Source: Nostoc sp. UHCC 0702
Lineage (GTDB): Bacteria; Cyanobacteriota; Cyanobacteriia; Cyanobacteriales; Nostocaceae
Direction of reading: 5' to 3'
Assembly: GCA_017164015.1 (NCBI GenBank)
Contig: CP071065.1
Location: 809,409 to 873,408, forward strand
Length of the DNA stretch: 64,000 nt
Numbering within the stretch: position 1 is the first letter of the stretch; each line of letters starts with the position of its first letter. The notes under the pieces were generated by a model that made no database searches, was not told the origin of the DNA, and worked only from the letters and a program-made list of their open reading frames with translations. Of this stretch, positions 1 through 9,500 are shown piece after piece. A program made the position numbers and the translations under genes.

Positions 1-2178
1 TCTTTACTACGAGATGGTCATCTGAGCGTTGACGAAATTCTAGAGATAATTCAACTGGAACTACTGCAAGAGCAACAATTTTCTCAGCAAACAGCCGACT
101 TTTTCCAGAATGTTATTGATGTCACTATCAAGGCCCAACATGCTCTATTCCAAATGGAACAACAGGGTTATGTGGTTGAACAAGATGATTCAGTGCGATC
201 GCACTTAACTATCTTCTGCCATCATCTCAATATTACTCCCGCAGTGGCTACCCGACGGTTGCAATCAACGAAAGTGGCAGTAAAAGCTCATAAAGGACTT
301 GCTAGCGAGGACTTCATCGCTATCCTCAAATCTTTGGATATCCAAGTAGCTGATACCGGAGATTTTACAGTATTCTTGACTGACGATTACCTCGACCCTC
401 AACTCGATGAATTTAATCAACAAGCATTAAAGTCTGAATCTCCCTGGATGCTAGTCAATCCCTTGGGAACAATCATCTGGATAGGGCCTATATTTCATCC
501 TGAGAAAACCGGGTGTTGGGAATGTCTGGCTCAACGCTTAAGAGATAATCGACCTGTTGAAAGTTTTATTCAAAGGTATAAACAGATTTCCTTATCCCCT
601 CCTCTAGGGTTCCTAGCTTCGACAATGCAAACTGCACTAGGAATGGCAGCTACAGAAGTTTTTAAGTGGATTGTCCAAGGAGAAAATCCCCGATTACAAG
701 GAACTTTAGTCACTTATGATACCCTCAATCTGCAAAACCAAGACCACATCCTTGTGAAGCGTCCCCAATGCCCAAGCTGCAAACATCCTCTTAATGGATT
801 GGACAACAAACCCCTACCCATTGTTTTAGAACATTGTAAGAAAAGTTTTATTACAGACGGAGGACATCGGTATTGTTCACCAGAACAAACTATAAGACAA
901 TATCAACATCATATCAGCCCAATTACGGGTGTTGTCCGAGAACTCAGCAAAATACCGGGGAATGGCTTAACCCATACCTATGTGGCGAAGCATCATTTTA
1001 TCAGTATCTTTGACGATTTAAACAGCTTACGGCAAAACATCGGGGGTAGAAGTGCAGGAAAAGGTAGGACTGATATCCAAGCAAGGGCTAGCGGTTTTTG
1101 TGAAGCAATTGAGCGCTATTCCGGGGTATTTCAAGGAGATGAAATTAGATGTAGAAATAGTTATCAAAAATTGGGCGATCGCGCCATTCATCCTAATGCT
1201 TGTATGAACTTCAGTCAACAGCAATACGAGCATCGCTACCAATGGAACGCTGAATGTGAAGGTTGGTTTCAAAAAGTCCCAGAACCATTTGATATAGAAA
1301 GAGAAATCGATTGGACACCAGTTTGGTCTTTAACCCACGAAGAATTCAAATATCTACCAACAGCTTACTGTTATTATGGCTATCCCCAATCCTACCAAGC
1401 TGATTGTTGGGCAGACTCCAATGGATGTGCCGCAGGTAATACCCTCGAAGAAGCTATTCTCCAAGGATTTATGGAATTAGTTGAGCGGGACTGTGTAGCA
1501 TTGTGGTGGTATAATCGGCTGCAAAAAACTCAGGTAGATTTAGATAGTTTTGATGAGCCTTATTTTCAAAACTTGAAAAAATATTACCAAGCAATTGACA
1601 GAGACTTGTGGGTGTTAGATATTACTAACGATCTCAATATTCCTGTTTTTGCTGCTATTAGTCGCAGAACAAATCGAGAAGTAGAAGATATTATTTTAGG
1701 TTATGGTGCCCATTTTGACCCGAAGCTTGCCATTAGTCGAGCTTTAACGGAGGTTAACCAAATTCTACCTAATGTTCTATCAGCTAAAGCAGATGGTAGT
1801 ACCCAATATCCTCCATCTGCGGATTCCCTAGCTCTAGAATGGTGGAAATCTGCAACTAACGCAAATCAACCTTATCTAGTTCCTAATCAAAGTATCCCCA
1901 AAGTCTATACAGATTATCCTCAACTTGCAAGCGACGATCTCTTAGAAGATGTCAAGCTTTGCCAACAAATCGTCGAGAAAAATGGTCTAGAAATGCTCGT
2001 TTTAGATCAGACTCGCCCCGATATTGGACTGAGAGTAGCTAAAGTAATTGTGCCAGGAATGCGCCATATGTGGAAACGGTTAGATTCAGGAAGGCTTTAT
2101 GACATTCCCGTAAAAATGGGTTGGTTGCAAAAGCCTCTGACAGAAGAACAACTTAATCCCTATCCCATGTGGATGTAA
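1..2178 (+). CDS. TOMM-type YcaO cyclodehydratase with leader-binding E1-like domain (5' end outside window)
   Basis: The frame is open from base 1, so 725 residues are visible and the start lies upstream. Seen: an E1-like/docking part with two zinc-type Cys pairs, GCWEC near residue 172 and CPSC near 257, followed by a YcaO part. The YcaO signatures are SAGKGRTD near 352, the SGFCEAIERYSG helix, NGCAAGNTLEEA near 474 and GFMELVERDCVALWW. The C-terminus is NPYPMWM, a Pro-rich tail of the kind YcaO cyclodehydratases carry near the active site. Known for the family: the E1-like half binds a leader peptide. The YcaO half uses ATP to activate an amide and close Cys/Ser/Thr side chains into azolines. 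An amidohydrolase follows 109 bp downstream on the same strand. No short precursor peptide gene is visible in the window; one could lie upstream. Family assignment is strong; the substrate is unknown. Confidence 0.9.
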   Translation, partial: SLLRDGHLSVDEILEIIQLELLQEQQFSQQTADFFQNVIDVTIKAQHALFQMEQQGYVVEQDDSVRSHLTIFCHHLNITPAVATRRLQSTKVAVKAHKGLASEDFIAILKSLDIQVADTGDFTVFLTDDYLDPQLDEFNQQALKSESPWMLVNPLGTIIWIGPIFHPEKTGCWECLAQRLRDNRPVESFIQRYKQISLSPPLGFLASTMQTALGMAATEVFKWIVQGENPRLQGTLVTYDTLNLQNQDHILVKRPQCPSCKHPLNGLDNKPLPIVLEHCKKSFITDGGHRYCSPEQTIRQYQHHISPITGVVRELSKIPGNGLTHTYVAKHHFISIFDDLNSLRQNIGGRSAGKGRTDIQARASGFCEAIERYSGVFQGDEIRCRNSYQKLGDRAIHPNACMNFSQQQYEHRYQWNAECEGWFQKVPEPFDIEREIDWTPVWSLTHEEFKYLPTAYCYYGYPQSYQADCWADSNGCAAGNTLEEAILQGFMELVERDCVALWWYNRLQKTQVDLDSFDEPYFQNLKKYYQAIDRDLWVLDITNDLNIPVFAAISRRTNREVEDIILGYGAHFDPKLAISRALTEVNQILPNVLSAKADGSTQYPPSADSLALEWWKSATNANQPYLVPNQSIPKVYTDYPQLASDDLLEDVKLCQQIVEKNGLEMLVLDQTRPDIGLRVAKVIVPGMRHMWKRLDSGRLYDIPVKMGWLQKPLTEEQLNPYPMWM

Positions 2179-2249
2179 TTTACATTTAGGCAATAGGGAA
2201 TAGGAAATAGGCTACAGAGTTTTTTCACCCAATCAAATAGGAGTCCTAT

Positions 2250-2279
2250 ATGACCGCGTTACTGTCACAAACTCTATAG
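2250..2279 (+). CDS. Possible 9-codon leader ORF before the amidohydrolase
   Basis: An ATG at 2250 sits 6 bases after a good Shine-Dalgarno sequence (AGGAG). It reads MTALLSQTL and stops at 2277-2279, nine bases before the amidohydrolase ATG at 2288. The amidohydrolase itself has only a weak ribosome site (AGGT), so the tiny ORF could couple translation into it. It could equally be the remains of a gene start. This is inference from spacing only. Confidence 0.2.
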   Translation: MTALLSQTL

Positions 2280-2287
2280 GTTTAACT

Positions 2288-3373
2288 ATGCTGCATGGAT
2301 ACAAAATTATTGATGCTGATTCCCATGTGATAGAGCCTCCGCAGATATGGGCTAAATACCTCGCCCCAGAATTTCAGCACTTTGCACCCTCACTAGATAT
2401 GAAAATTCAAGGGGAAGACATTACACAAAAAATATCCCAACAAGTGCGAGAAGAGGGAACTAGGCAGATGATGCAGGCTCATCCCAATGCTTATTTTCAT
2501 CGCTACGATGTAGAATCTCACCTGCAAGCAATGTTGGAGATGGGAGTTGATATAGCTTTTATTTATCCAACTATTGGACTGTGGCTTTTTGCTATTGATA
2601 CTATGCCACAAGAAGTCGTGGGAGCCTTCACCCATGCCTACAATACTTGGTTATACGAAGAATTTTGTAGTTATGCTCCAGACAAATTGAAAGGAGTAGG
2701 AGCAATTAATTTTCATGCACCAGAGCAAATGGTGTCGGAATTACATCGCATAGCCGATTTTGGCTGGAAATCTGTCTTTTTACGCCCTAACCCCGTTAAA
2801 GGACGACTCTTGAGCGATGCTGCTTATGAGCCATTTTGGTCAGCCTGCGAAGAATTAGACATAGCAGTCGGAATTCATGAAGCCACTCACAGCCGCTTAC
2901 CAACTACAGGTGCAGATAGATTTCATACTCGTTTTGCCATGCACGCTTGTTCTCATCCGATGGAACAGATGATGGCATTATTAGCCTTGATTGAAGGAGG
3001 AGTGCTAGAACGTCACCCCCGCTTGCGAGTGGGTTTTCTAGAGTCTGGTTGCGGCTGGCTTCCCTACTGGCTTTGGCGACTGGATGAAGAGTACAAAAAT
3101 TTACATTGGGAGGTGAAAAATCATGTAAAAATCAAGCCGTCGGAGTATTTCTCTCGTCAGTGTTTTGTAGCCATTGAACCTTCTGAACCTTACTTGGCTC
3201 AAATTATTGACTACATTGGTTCAGATAACTTAATCTTCGGCTCTGATTACCCTCACATGGATCATCAGCCGGACGTTGTGAATAGAGTTATAGATCTACA
3301 TACACAATTATCTAAAGAAACGGTAAACAAAATTGTTTGGGATAATCCTAGCCGTTTTTACAATTTAGCTTGA
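2288..3373 (+). CDS. Amidohydrolase (Amidohydro_2 / PF04909-like metal-dependent hydrolase)
   Basis: The product has 361 residues and shows the TIM-barrel amidohydrolase pattern: DADSHVIEP at residues 9-17 (metal-binding D-x-H), GIHEATH near 197 and FGSDYPHMD near 318 with the conserved Asp. This family hydrolyses or decarboxylates cyclic or amide substrates, usually with one Zn or Mn. It lies 109 bp after a YcaO cyclodehydratase and 43 bp before an unknown protein, all on one strand, so a joint pathway is likely. In bottromycin-type RiPP pathways an amidohydrolase acts with YcaO proteins on the modified peptide. That is a precedent, not proof of function here. A decayed second copy lies at 4462-4826, so the gene was once duplicated together with its downstream neighbour. 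Confidence 0.85.
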   Translation: MLHGYKIIDADSHVIEPPQIWAKYLAPEFQHFAPSLDMKIQGEDITQKISQQVREEGTRQMMQAHPNAYFHRYDVESHLQAMLEMGVDIAFIYPTIGLWLFAIDTMPQEVVGAFTHAYNTWLYEEFCSYAPDKLKGVGAINFHAPEQMVSELHRIADFGWKSVFLRPNPVKGRLLSDAAYEPFWSACEELDIAVGIHEATHSRLPTTGADRFHTRFAMHACSHPMEQMMALLALIEGGVLERHPRLRVGFLESGCGWLPYWLWRLDEEYKNLHWEVKNHVKIKPSEYFSRQCFVAIEPSEPYLAQIIDYIGSDNLIFGSDYPHMDHQPDVVNRVIDLHTQLSKETVNKIVWDNPSRFYNLA

Positions 3374-3416
3374 AAATTTGCAAATTTTGCTCACACTCAA
3401 TTAGGAGACACTCATA

Positions 3417-4454
3417 ATGAATAGCTATAGTGCGTTTCTACCAGATGACAAAACACCTGATGATGTTTATTATCAAATACTATTAGTTGAATATTATCAA
3501 CCAAATCCTCTAGGTAAACAATGTATCAAATCAACAGTAATCACTAAAACAAGAGGAGAATTTAAAAGTTTTAAAACTCACTCTAACTCCAATACAAAAA
3601 CGAATAATATAGGATCTCAATTGCCCTCACCAGGAGTAACTTTAAGCACAAATTTTCTGGAGGCTTTATTTGGAAAAGAACCAATAGTCTTTACTGAAAA
3701 AATTACTAAAGTAACTAATTTTCATGATACATCTCGAAGGCTATTGATTGCCAGAAAACTATCTCAGCTAATTACTAAAACATGGCATAGCTACTTATTA
3801 GCAAAAAAGAACAATGTCCTATGGACTAAATATATAGAGGGCCAATGGGGGGAATTAATCAGTAGTAGTTCTGAAGTAGATGGTATCCTACCAGTTGATA
3901 TTTTAAATGGTCTGATAGCTAGGGATATTTTCCTTTCCGATTACAGGTCTGCTCCGATAAAGATTGAAGTAGATGACCCTTCAATCTATCATCCGCTGCA
4001 CTTTAATTTAACAGAGCCAGAAACAAGATTTATAATTTTGCCTAGTAACAGAGCTTGGCAAAATATTGCTTTGAGTCTCTTGCTTGCAGGGCAGGCATAT
4101 TATAAGTTTCAGATTGAGAACCAAGACTATTACTATCAAATTTATTCACCCATTTTCAGTACGGCTGAGATAGTTGTCAAGTATGGAATAGATGTAGCTT
4201 TAAATCAATTTACAGGCGTTATTAACGAAGTAGTAGTCAGCCCAGATGAATTTTCTATTACTGCTCCGCTTACTATTCCCTATCCTCCAATTCCTTCTGA
4301 GGAAAACTTATCTTTTGAGCATATTAGAAGATGGGCTTATGCCGCAGATGAAGGTGGAGAATTTCCTTTCTATTCTCAATCAGAGAATAAATATTTCCCC
4401 TTAAGGAATTACACACCTCCGTTTCCTTATATACCAATGAGTACTTGCACATAA
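3417..4454 (+). CDS. Unknown protein, paralog A of the YcaO-amidohydrolase locus
   Basis: The product has 345 residues and I do not recognise a family. The ATG follows TTAGGAG at a good distance. There is no signal peptide or clear membrane segment. Its second half matches the protein at 4861-5922. Shared pieces, in order, are LLL[AS]GQAYY, QI[YW], I[FL]ST-E, [IL]DV, YPP-PSE, G[EQ]FPFY and a C-terminal P[FY]PY[IM]P[ML]ST. Here the last residues are PFPYIPMSTCT, so Ser, Thr, Cys and Thr close the chain. These residue types are the ones YcaO enzymes cyclise. The gene sits 43 bp after the amidohydrolase, probably in one operon. It could be an oversized substrate, an enzyme partner or a scaffold; nothing in the sequence decides this. 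Confidence 0.75.
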   Translation: MNSYSAFLPDDKTPDDVYYQILLVEYYQPNPLGKQCIKSTVITKTRGEFKSFKTHSNSNTKTNNIGSQLPSPGVTLSTNFLEALFGKEPIVFTEKITKVTNFHDTSRRLLIARKLSQLITKTWHSYLLAKKNNVLWTKYIEGQWGELISSSSEVDGILPVDILNGLIARDIFLSDYRSAPIKIEVDDPSIYHPLHFNLTEPETRFIILPSNRAWQNIALSLLLAGQAYYKFQIENQDYYYQIYSPIFSTAEIVVKYGIDVALNQFTGVINEVVVSPDEFSITAPLTIPYPPIPSEENLSFEHIRRWAYAADEGGEFPFYSQSENKYFPLRNYTPPFPYIPMSTCT

Positions 4455-4461
4455 TATTAAT

Positions 4462-4826
4462 AACGTCACCCCCGCTTGCGAGTGGGTTTTCTAGAGTCTG
4501 GTTGCGGTTGGCTTCCTTACTGGCTTTGGCGACTGGATGAAGAGTACAAAAATTTACATTGGGAGGTTAAAAATCAAGTTAAAATCAAGCCGTCCGAGTA
4601 TTTCCGTCGTCAGTGTTTTGTAGCCATTGAACCTTCTGAACCTTACTTGGCTCAAATTATCGAATACATCGGTTCAGATAACTTAATCTTCGGCTCTGAT
4701 TACCCTCACATGGATCACAATTCTGACATTGTTGATAAATTGGTCGCACTTGAAGATCATTTATCAAGAACAATTGTGAAAAAGATTGGTTGAGATAATC
4801 CCCGCCGTTTTTATAGCCAAGTCTAA
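4462..4826 (+). pseudogene. Decayed 3' end of a second amidohydrolase
   Basis: This stretch matches the last third of the gene at 2288-3373, starting at AACGTCACCCCCG (3009 in the intact copy). It keeps GFLESGCGWLPYW and the metal-site FGSDYPHMD, but has no 5' two-thirds. The tryptophan codon in the intact IVWDNP is TGA here (4791-4793). After that stop the match continues through NPRRFY to the ancestral stop at 4824-4826. Two independent lesions make it a pseudogene. Its place before paralog B mirrors the intact amidohydrolase before paralog A. It is therefore the relic of a tandem duplication of the amidohydrolase+paralog unit. Confidence 0.85.
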
Positions 4827-4860
4827 TACTCCTATTCACTAATTGCAAAGGAAGCAGAAA

Positions 4861-5922
4861 ATGCAAATAATTACACCAGCTCACATTCAACTTTTGAAAA
4901 ACTTATCTCCTGACTCCCCTATTTCCCGTCATCCTCGGTTGCTGACGGAAAATCAATCTGAATATAAAGTTCAAGATAACTATTTATTTCAAATACTCAC
5001 GATTGAAGGAAAGCCGGATAATAGAGTAAAAAAATTAGTATATGGAACTAAAAGCAATTTAGTCAAATACCTGGGAATTGCAGACAATGACTTACCTACA
5101 GAAGGAACAAAAGTTAATTTGGAGTTTGTAAGAACAGATGAACCTCAATTTTCCGCAGTCAGATTTCTATTACAATGTCGCCAGCTGTCTCAAATGATGT
5201 CTTATACATGGCTTGACGATCAGAAGCTTCAAGAATACCAACCAAAAGAAGGAACAGACCCACTGAACAAAGTAAGAAAAACACAGATAGAGTTAGTTAG
5301 AGAAATATTTAATTCGTATAACATTATCCCTGATGCTTATGAACTAGACGATGAGCTATCATTATCCCCTGATGAAGACAATGTTATAGAACTGAAGCCT
5401 TTGATAGACATAGAACTTAGAGAGAAACTATTTGAAGCTGAAGAAGAAGATAGCAAATCTGTATTTTATTTAATTAAACCCGAATATATAAGTTATGGCT
5501 CAATATCTCTAGCTTTGTTATTAAGTGGGCAAGCATATTATAATGAGGGAGGTAAATGGAAACAAATTTGGAAATCCATTTTAAGCACCTATGAAACGAT
5601 TTGGGAGTATGCATTAGACGTATCATGGGATACATTCTATTCTAGTAGGGTGGATATTTCTCAAGCTGGGTATTTAGCGAGACCTCCTTATACAAAAGTA
5701 ACTTTAGGTTATCCTCCGAAACCGTCTGAATTTAGCCTGAGACAAAAAAACATCCAAATATGGGCTGAAGAACCTGAAGAAGCACCTGAAAACTCAAAAG
5801 ATCACAGTCATAAAAAGGGACAATTCCCATTTTATCCCGAAAGAAACACTAAAGACTGGGAGCGAAAAAACTTGCAATTTGTCGCTTCTCCTTACCCCTA
5901 TATGCCCCTCAGTACCTCTTAA
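4861..5922 (+). CDS. Unknown protein, paralog B of the YcaO-amidohydrolase locus
   Basis: The product has 353 residues from the ATG at 4861, chosen because AAAGGAAG stands 8 bases before it; a TTG at 4843 is in frame but lacks such a site. The family is not recognised. The N-terminal half has diverged from paralog A (3417-4454). The C-terminal half shares LLLSGQAYY, QIW, ILSTYE, LDV, YPPKPSE, GQFPFY and the end SPYPYMPLSTS. The tail again closes in Ser/Thr, while Cys is absent. An acidic stretch (EEEDSK) and a charged SHKKG loop are specific to this copy. It is the last gene of the locus, and a MITE-like repeat follows 7 bp after the stop. Conservation of the tail despite strong divergence elsewhere suggests that the tail is functionally important. 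Confidence 0.75.
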   Translation: MQIITPAHIQLLKNLSPDSPISRHPRLLTENQSEYKVQDNYLFQILTIEGKPDNRVKKLVYGTKSNLVKYLGIADNDLPTEGTKVNLEFVRTDEPQFSAVRFLLQCRQLSQMMSYTWLDDQKLQEYQPKEGTDPLNKVRKTQIELVREIFNSYNIIPDAYELDDELSLSPDEDNVIELKPLIDIELREKLFEAEEEDSKSVFYLIKPEYISYGSISLALLLSGQAYYNEGGKWKQIWKSILSTYETIWEYALDVSWDTFYSSRVDISQAGYLARPPYTKVTLGYPPKPSEFSLRQKNIQIWAEEPEEAPENSKDHSHKKGQFPFYPERNTKDWERKNLQFVASPYPYMPLSTS

Positions 5923-5928
5923 TTAAAC

Positions 5929-6194
5929 TTAGAGGTTGTTTTAAAAGTTTTGGGCGAATATAATTCGCTACTACACAGGCAAAGTCCCTTCGGGTTCGGG
6001 GGTGACGCTCCTTCGTCGCTAACGCTTCGCTAACGCAATCGACGGGAACCGCCAAGACTGCGACCCCCTCACCGCCTACGCGGACTAACCAAAAATTAGG
6101 TCTTTTAAACCCACGGAGGTGGGTTTCGTCTGTGTAGACGCGATTTCTAATCGCCCTGCTGAGTAGTATATTAGACTTTTCAAACATCCTCTTA
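5929..6194. repeat. MITE-like palindromic element, TIR TTAGAGGwTGTTTkAAAAGT
   Basis: The ends are inverted copies (TTAGAGGTTGTTTTAAAAGT and the complement of GACTTTTCAAACATCCTCTTA). Inside are smaller hairpins (CCCACGGAGGTGGG) and a GCTAACGCTTCGCTAACG motif that recurs near 53770 and 54210. No transposase is present, so it is a non-autonomous element. Confidence 0.6.
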
Positions 6195-6500
6195 CTTAAT
6201 TGATTGCCTTGCCTGCTCATTAATCTTTTGAGCAGCTAAACTACTAAATAAAGTACGCATAAGCAGGTTGGCTGATTTTTACCAATCTGCTTGTGTATGA
6301 GTATCTATTTAATAAACAAAAATGATGCTTACTAATGCTATTTTATTACTCTGAAAAAATCAAAATATTTGTAAATTGTGTTTTGCAAAGCCTCAACCCA
6401 ACCTACATCTAGATTGATCAAAATCTATAAAAATAATGGGTACTTATTTTTCTTTGATGAGAGTAATATAAACTGGCTAAACAAGACTCCTAACTCTAAT
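6195..6500. other. AT-rich intergenic stretch before the large kinase gene
   Basis: I see no gene, tRNA or clear terminator. The frame of the downstream kinase stays open back to a GTG at 6378, but those 41 codons look non-conserved. CAGGTTGGCTGATTTTTACC and a nearby CCAATCTGCTTG form a weak hairpin near 6264-6294. Confidence 0.4.
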
Positions 6501-9500
6501 ATGACTCATCATCAAGATATTCTTCAAAAAAATTACCAGATTACTGAAAAAATATATGAAAGTGCTAATTCATTGATCTATCGAGCCATTTTCAAGCTTG
6601 ATAATCGACCCCTTATTCTTAAAATTCTTAAAGATAACTACCCCAGTCCCTCAGAACTCACACGATATAAACAGGAATATGAAATTACCCGTTCCTTAAA
6701 TGCAGATAGCATTATTAAAGCCTATGAATTACAGCGATATAAAAATAGTTTAGTCATGCTGTTGGAGGACTTTGGGGGTGAGTCTTTAAAACTTTTAATA
6801 TCCAAATATAAATTTAGCTTAGAAAAATTCCTTACCATTGCTATCAAAACCACTGAAAGTTTAGCAGCTATTCACGCCGCTAATATTATTCACAAAGATA
6901 TTAACCCTGCCAACATTGTCTATAACCAAGAAACTGGACAACTCAAAATAATTGACTTTGGGATTTCTACCCGTTTATCTCAAGAAAATCAAACGGTGCG
7001 TAATATCAATCAATTAGAAGGAACCTTAGCTTATATTGCTCCTGAGCAAACTGGTAGAATGAACCGAGGAATAGATTACCGCAGTGATTTTTATTCTCTG
7101 GGTATTAGCTTATATGAACTGCTGACTAATCAACTCCCCTTTGGAACCAATGACCCGATGGAATTAGTTCATTGTCATATCGCGCAATGTCCGAAAAGAC
7201 CTGATGAACTAATCTTCTCTATTCCCTTTACAGTATCAAATATCATTATAAAATTATTAGCTAAAACCCCAGAGGAACGATATCAAAGTGCTTTGGGAAT
7301 TAAGGCAGATTTAGAAACCTGTCTTCAGCAATTAAAGACTCTAGGAGAAATTTGTCAGTTTACTTTAGGAAGTCAAGATATTTCTGATAAATTTCATATT
7401 TCCCAAAAACTCTACGGTCGAGAACAAGAAATCACTCAATTATTAACTACCTTTGAGCGAGTTTGTCAAGGTACTACTGAAATAATACTAGTTTCCGGTT
7501 ATTCAGGTATCGGCAAATCTGCTTTAGTCAATGAAATCCACAAACCTATCACACGCCAACGAGGATACTTTATTACTGGTAAATTCGAGCAATTAAAGCG
7601 GGATATTCCCTATGCAGCAATCACACAAGCTTTTCAAGACTTAATAGTTCAACTCTTGAGTGAATCTGAAACAAGACTACAAACTTGGAAAGATAAAATT
7701 TTAGAAAGCTTAGAACCTAATGCTCAGATTATCATTGATGTCATTCCTCAATTAGAAAAAATTATTGGTAAACAGCCCTCAATTGAGCAACTAGGAGCAA
7801 CTGAATCTCAAAATCGATTTAAATTATTCTTTCAAAGGTTTATTAGGGTTTTTAGCACAAAAGAACACCCTTTAGTTATCTTTCTAGATGACTTACAGTG
7901 GGCAGATTTATCTTCGCTGAAGTTAATTGATCTATTAATGAGCGATGCTGACAGCCAATATCTATTGATGATAGGAGCATATCGAGATAATGAAGTCAGT
8001 TCCACCCATCCTTTAATGCTCACCTTAGAGCAAATTAACAAGGCAAAAGCAAAAATTAGTCAGATTAGCCTTCAACCTTTGAAACTCAACAACATCAAAA
8101 AATTAATTGATGATACACTAGGATACCCAATCGAAGATTCAAAATCTCTGGCAGAGTTAGTCACCAATAAAACCAATGGTAATCCCTTTTTTTTAAACCA
8201 ATTACTCCAATCTCTTTATCGAGATAAATTTTTATTTTTTGATCATAATAAAGGTTATTGGCAGTGTAATTTTGAGAAAATTGAAAGAATTGGAATTACT
8301 GATAATGTAGTTGAATTAATGGTTAGCAAAATTGAGCAACTGAATGGCAATACGCAGAATGTTCTAAAATTAGCAGCTTGTATTGGTAGCCGATTTGATT
8401 TAGATGTTCTCTCTCTCGTCAATAGAAAATCTCAAACAGCTACAGCTAGAGAACTACAGCCAGCAATACAAGAAGGATTGATTGTCCCACTAAGTGATGA
8501 ATATAAAATCCCCTTACTTTGGAGTCAGGAGGGAATGTTTATTAATACTTCCGAAGTATCTGACTCTTTCATTCCTAAGCTTCCCGAATCTATCCCCTAC
8601 CAATTCTTGCATGACCGAGTTCAACAAGCAGCTTATGCTCTAATTCCAGAACAGGAAAAAAAAGCAGTTCATCTACAAATAGGTCGTCTGTTGATTAAAA
8701 ATTCTCAAGAAGATGAATTAGAAGAAAAAATATTTGATATTGTCAATCAAATTAACGAAGGCTCTAAATTAATTACTGAACAATCAGAAAAAGATGAGTT
8801 GGCTAGACTAAATCTGCAAGCAGGTAAAAGAGCAAAAGCATCGACAGCTTATGACACAACTTTGAGATATTTAAATACTGGATTGGAACTATTGACATCA
8901 AATAGTTGGAGCTTGAAGTACCAATTTACTCTAGAATTTTATGTAGAAACTTTGGAAGTTCTCTACTTAAATGGGTACTTTAAAAAAGTTGAACATCTGT
9001 CTGCGCTAGTTTTAACAAAAGTTATTAATACTCTTGATAAAATCAAGATATATGAACTACAAATTTTATCTTATTTTGCTCAATTTCAGCTTCAAAAAGC
9101 TACCGATACAGCTATTGAAGCTTTGGCAGAACTAGACATAAAAATCTCTAAAGAAGTTATTAGTAGTTATAATCTAGAAAATAAAATTAAGCAAGAACAT
9201 GATACTTTTAAATTGCTATTTAAAGAAAAAAATATTGAAAATTTAGCTGATTTACCGATGATGACAGACCCTTATAAACTAGGGGTCATGTTAATATTAC
9301 AGACAGTCATGAGTGCGACATGGACAACGAATTTCCCATTATTTGTTGAGATCATCTTAATTCAGCTTAATCTTTGCATTAAATATAATAATCCTCCTCA
9401 AGCTCCTGGTACTTATAGTTGTTACGGAATGCTCCTTTGTGGATTAATAAACGATATTGATTCTGGATATCAGTTTGGTAAAATGGCTCTAAAGTTGCTA

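Noticed and set aside
5909..6220. 103-codon minus-strand ORF
   Set aside because: It lies within the palindromic element at 5929-6194 and has no protein-like conservation.
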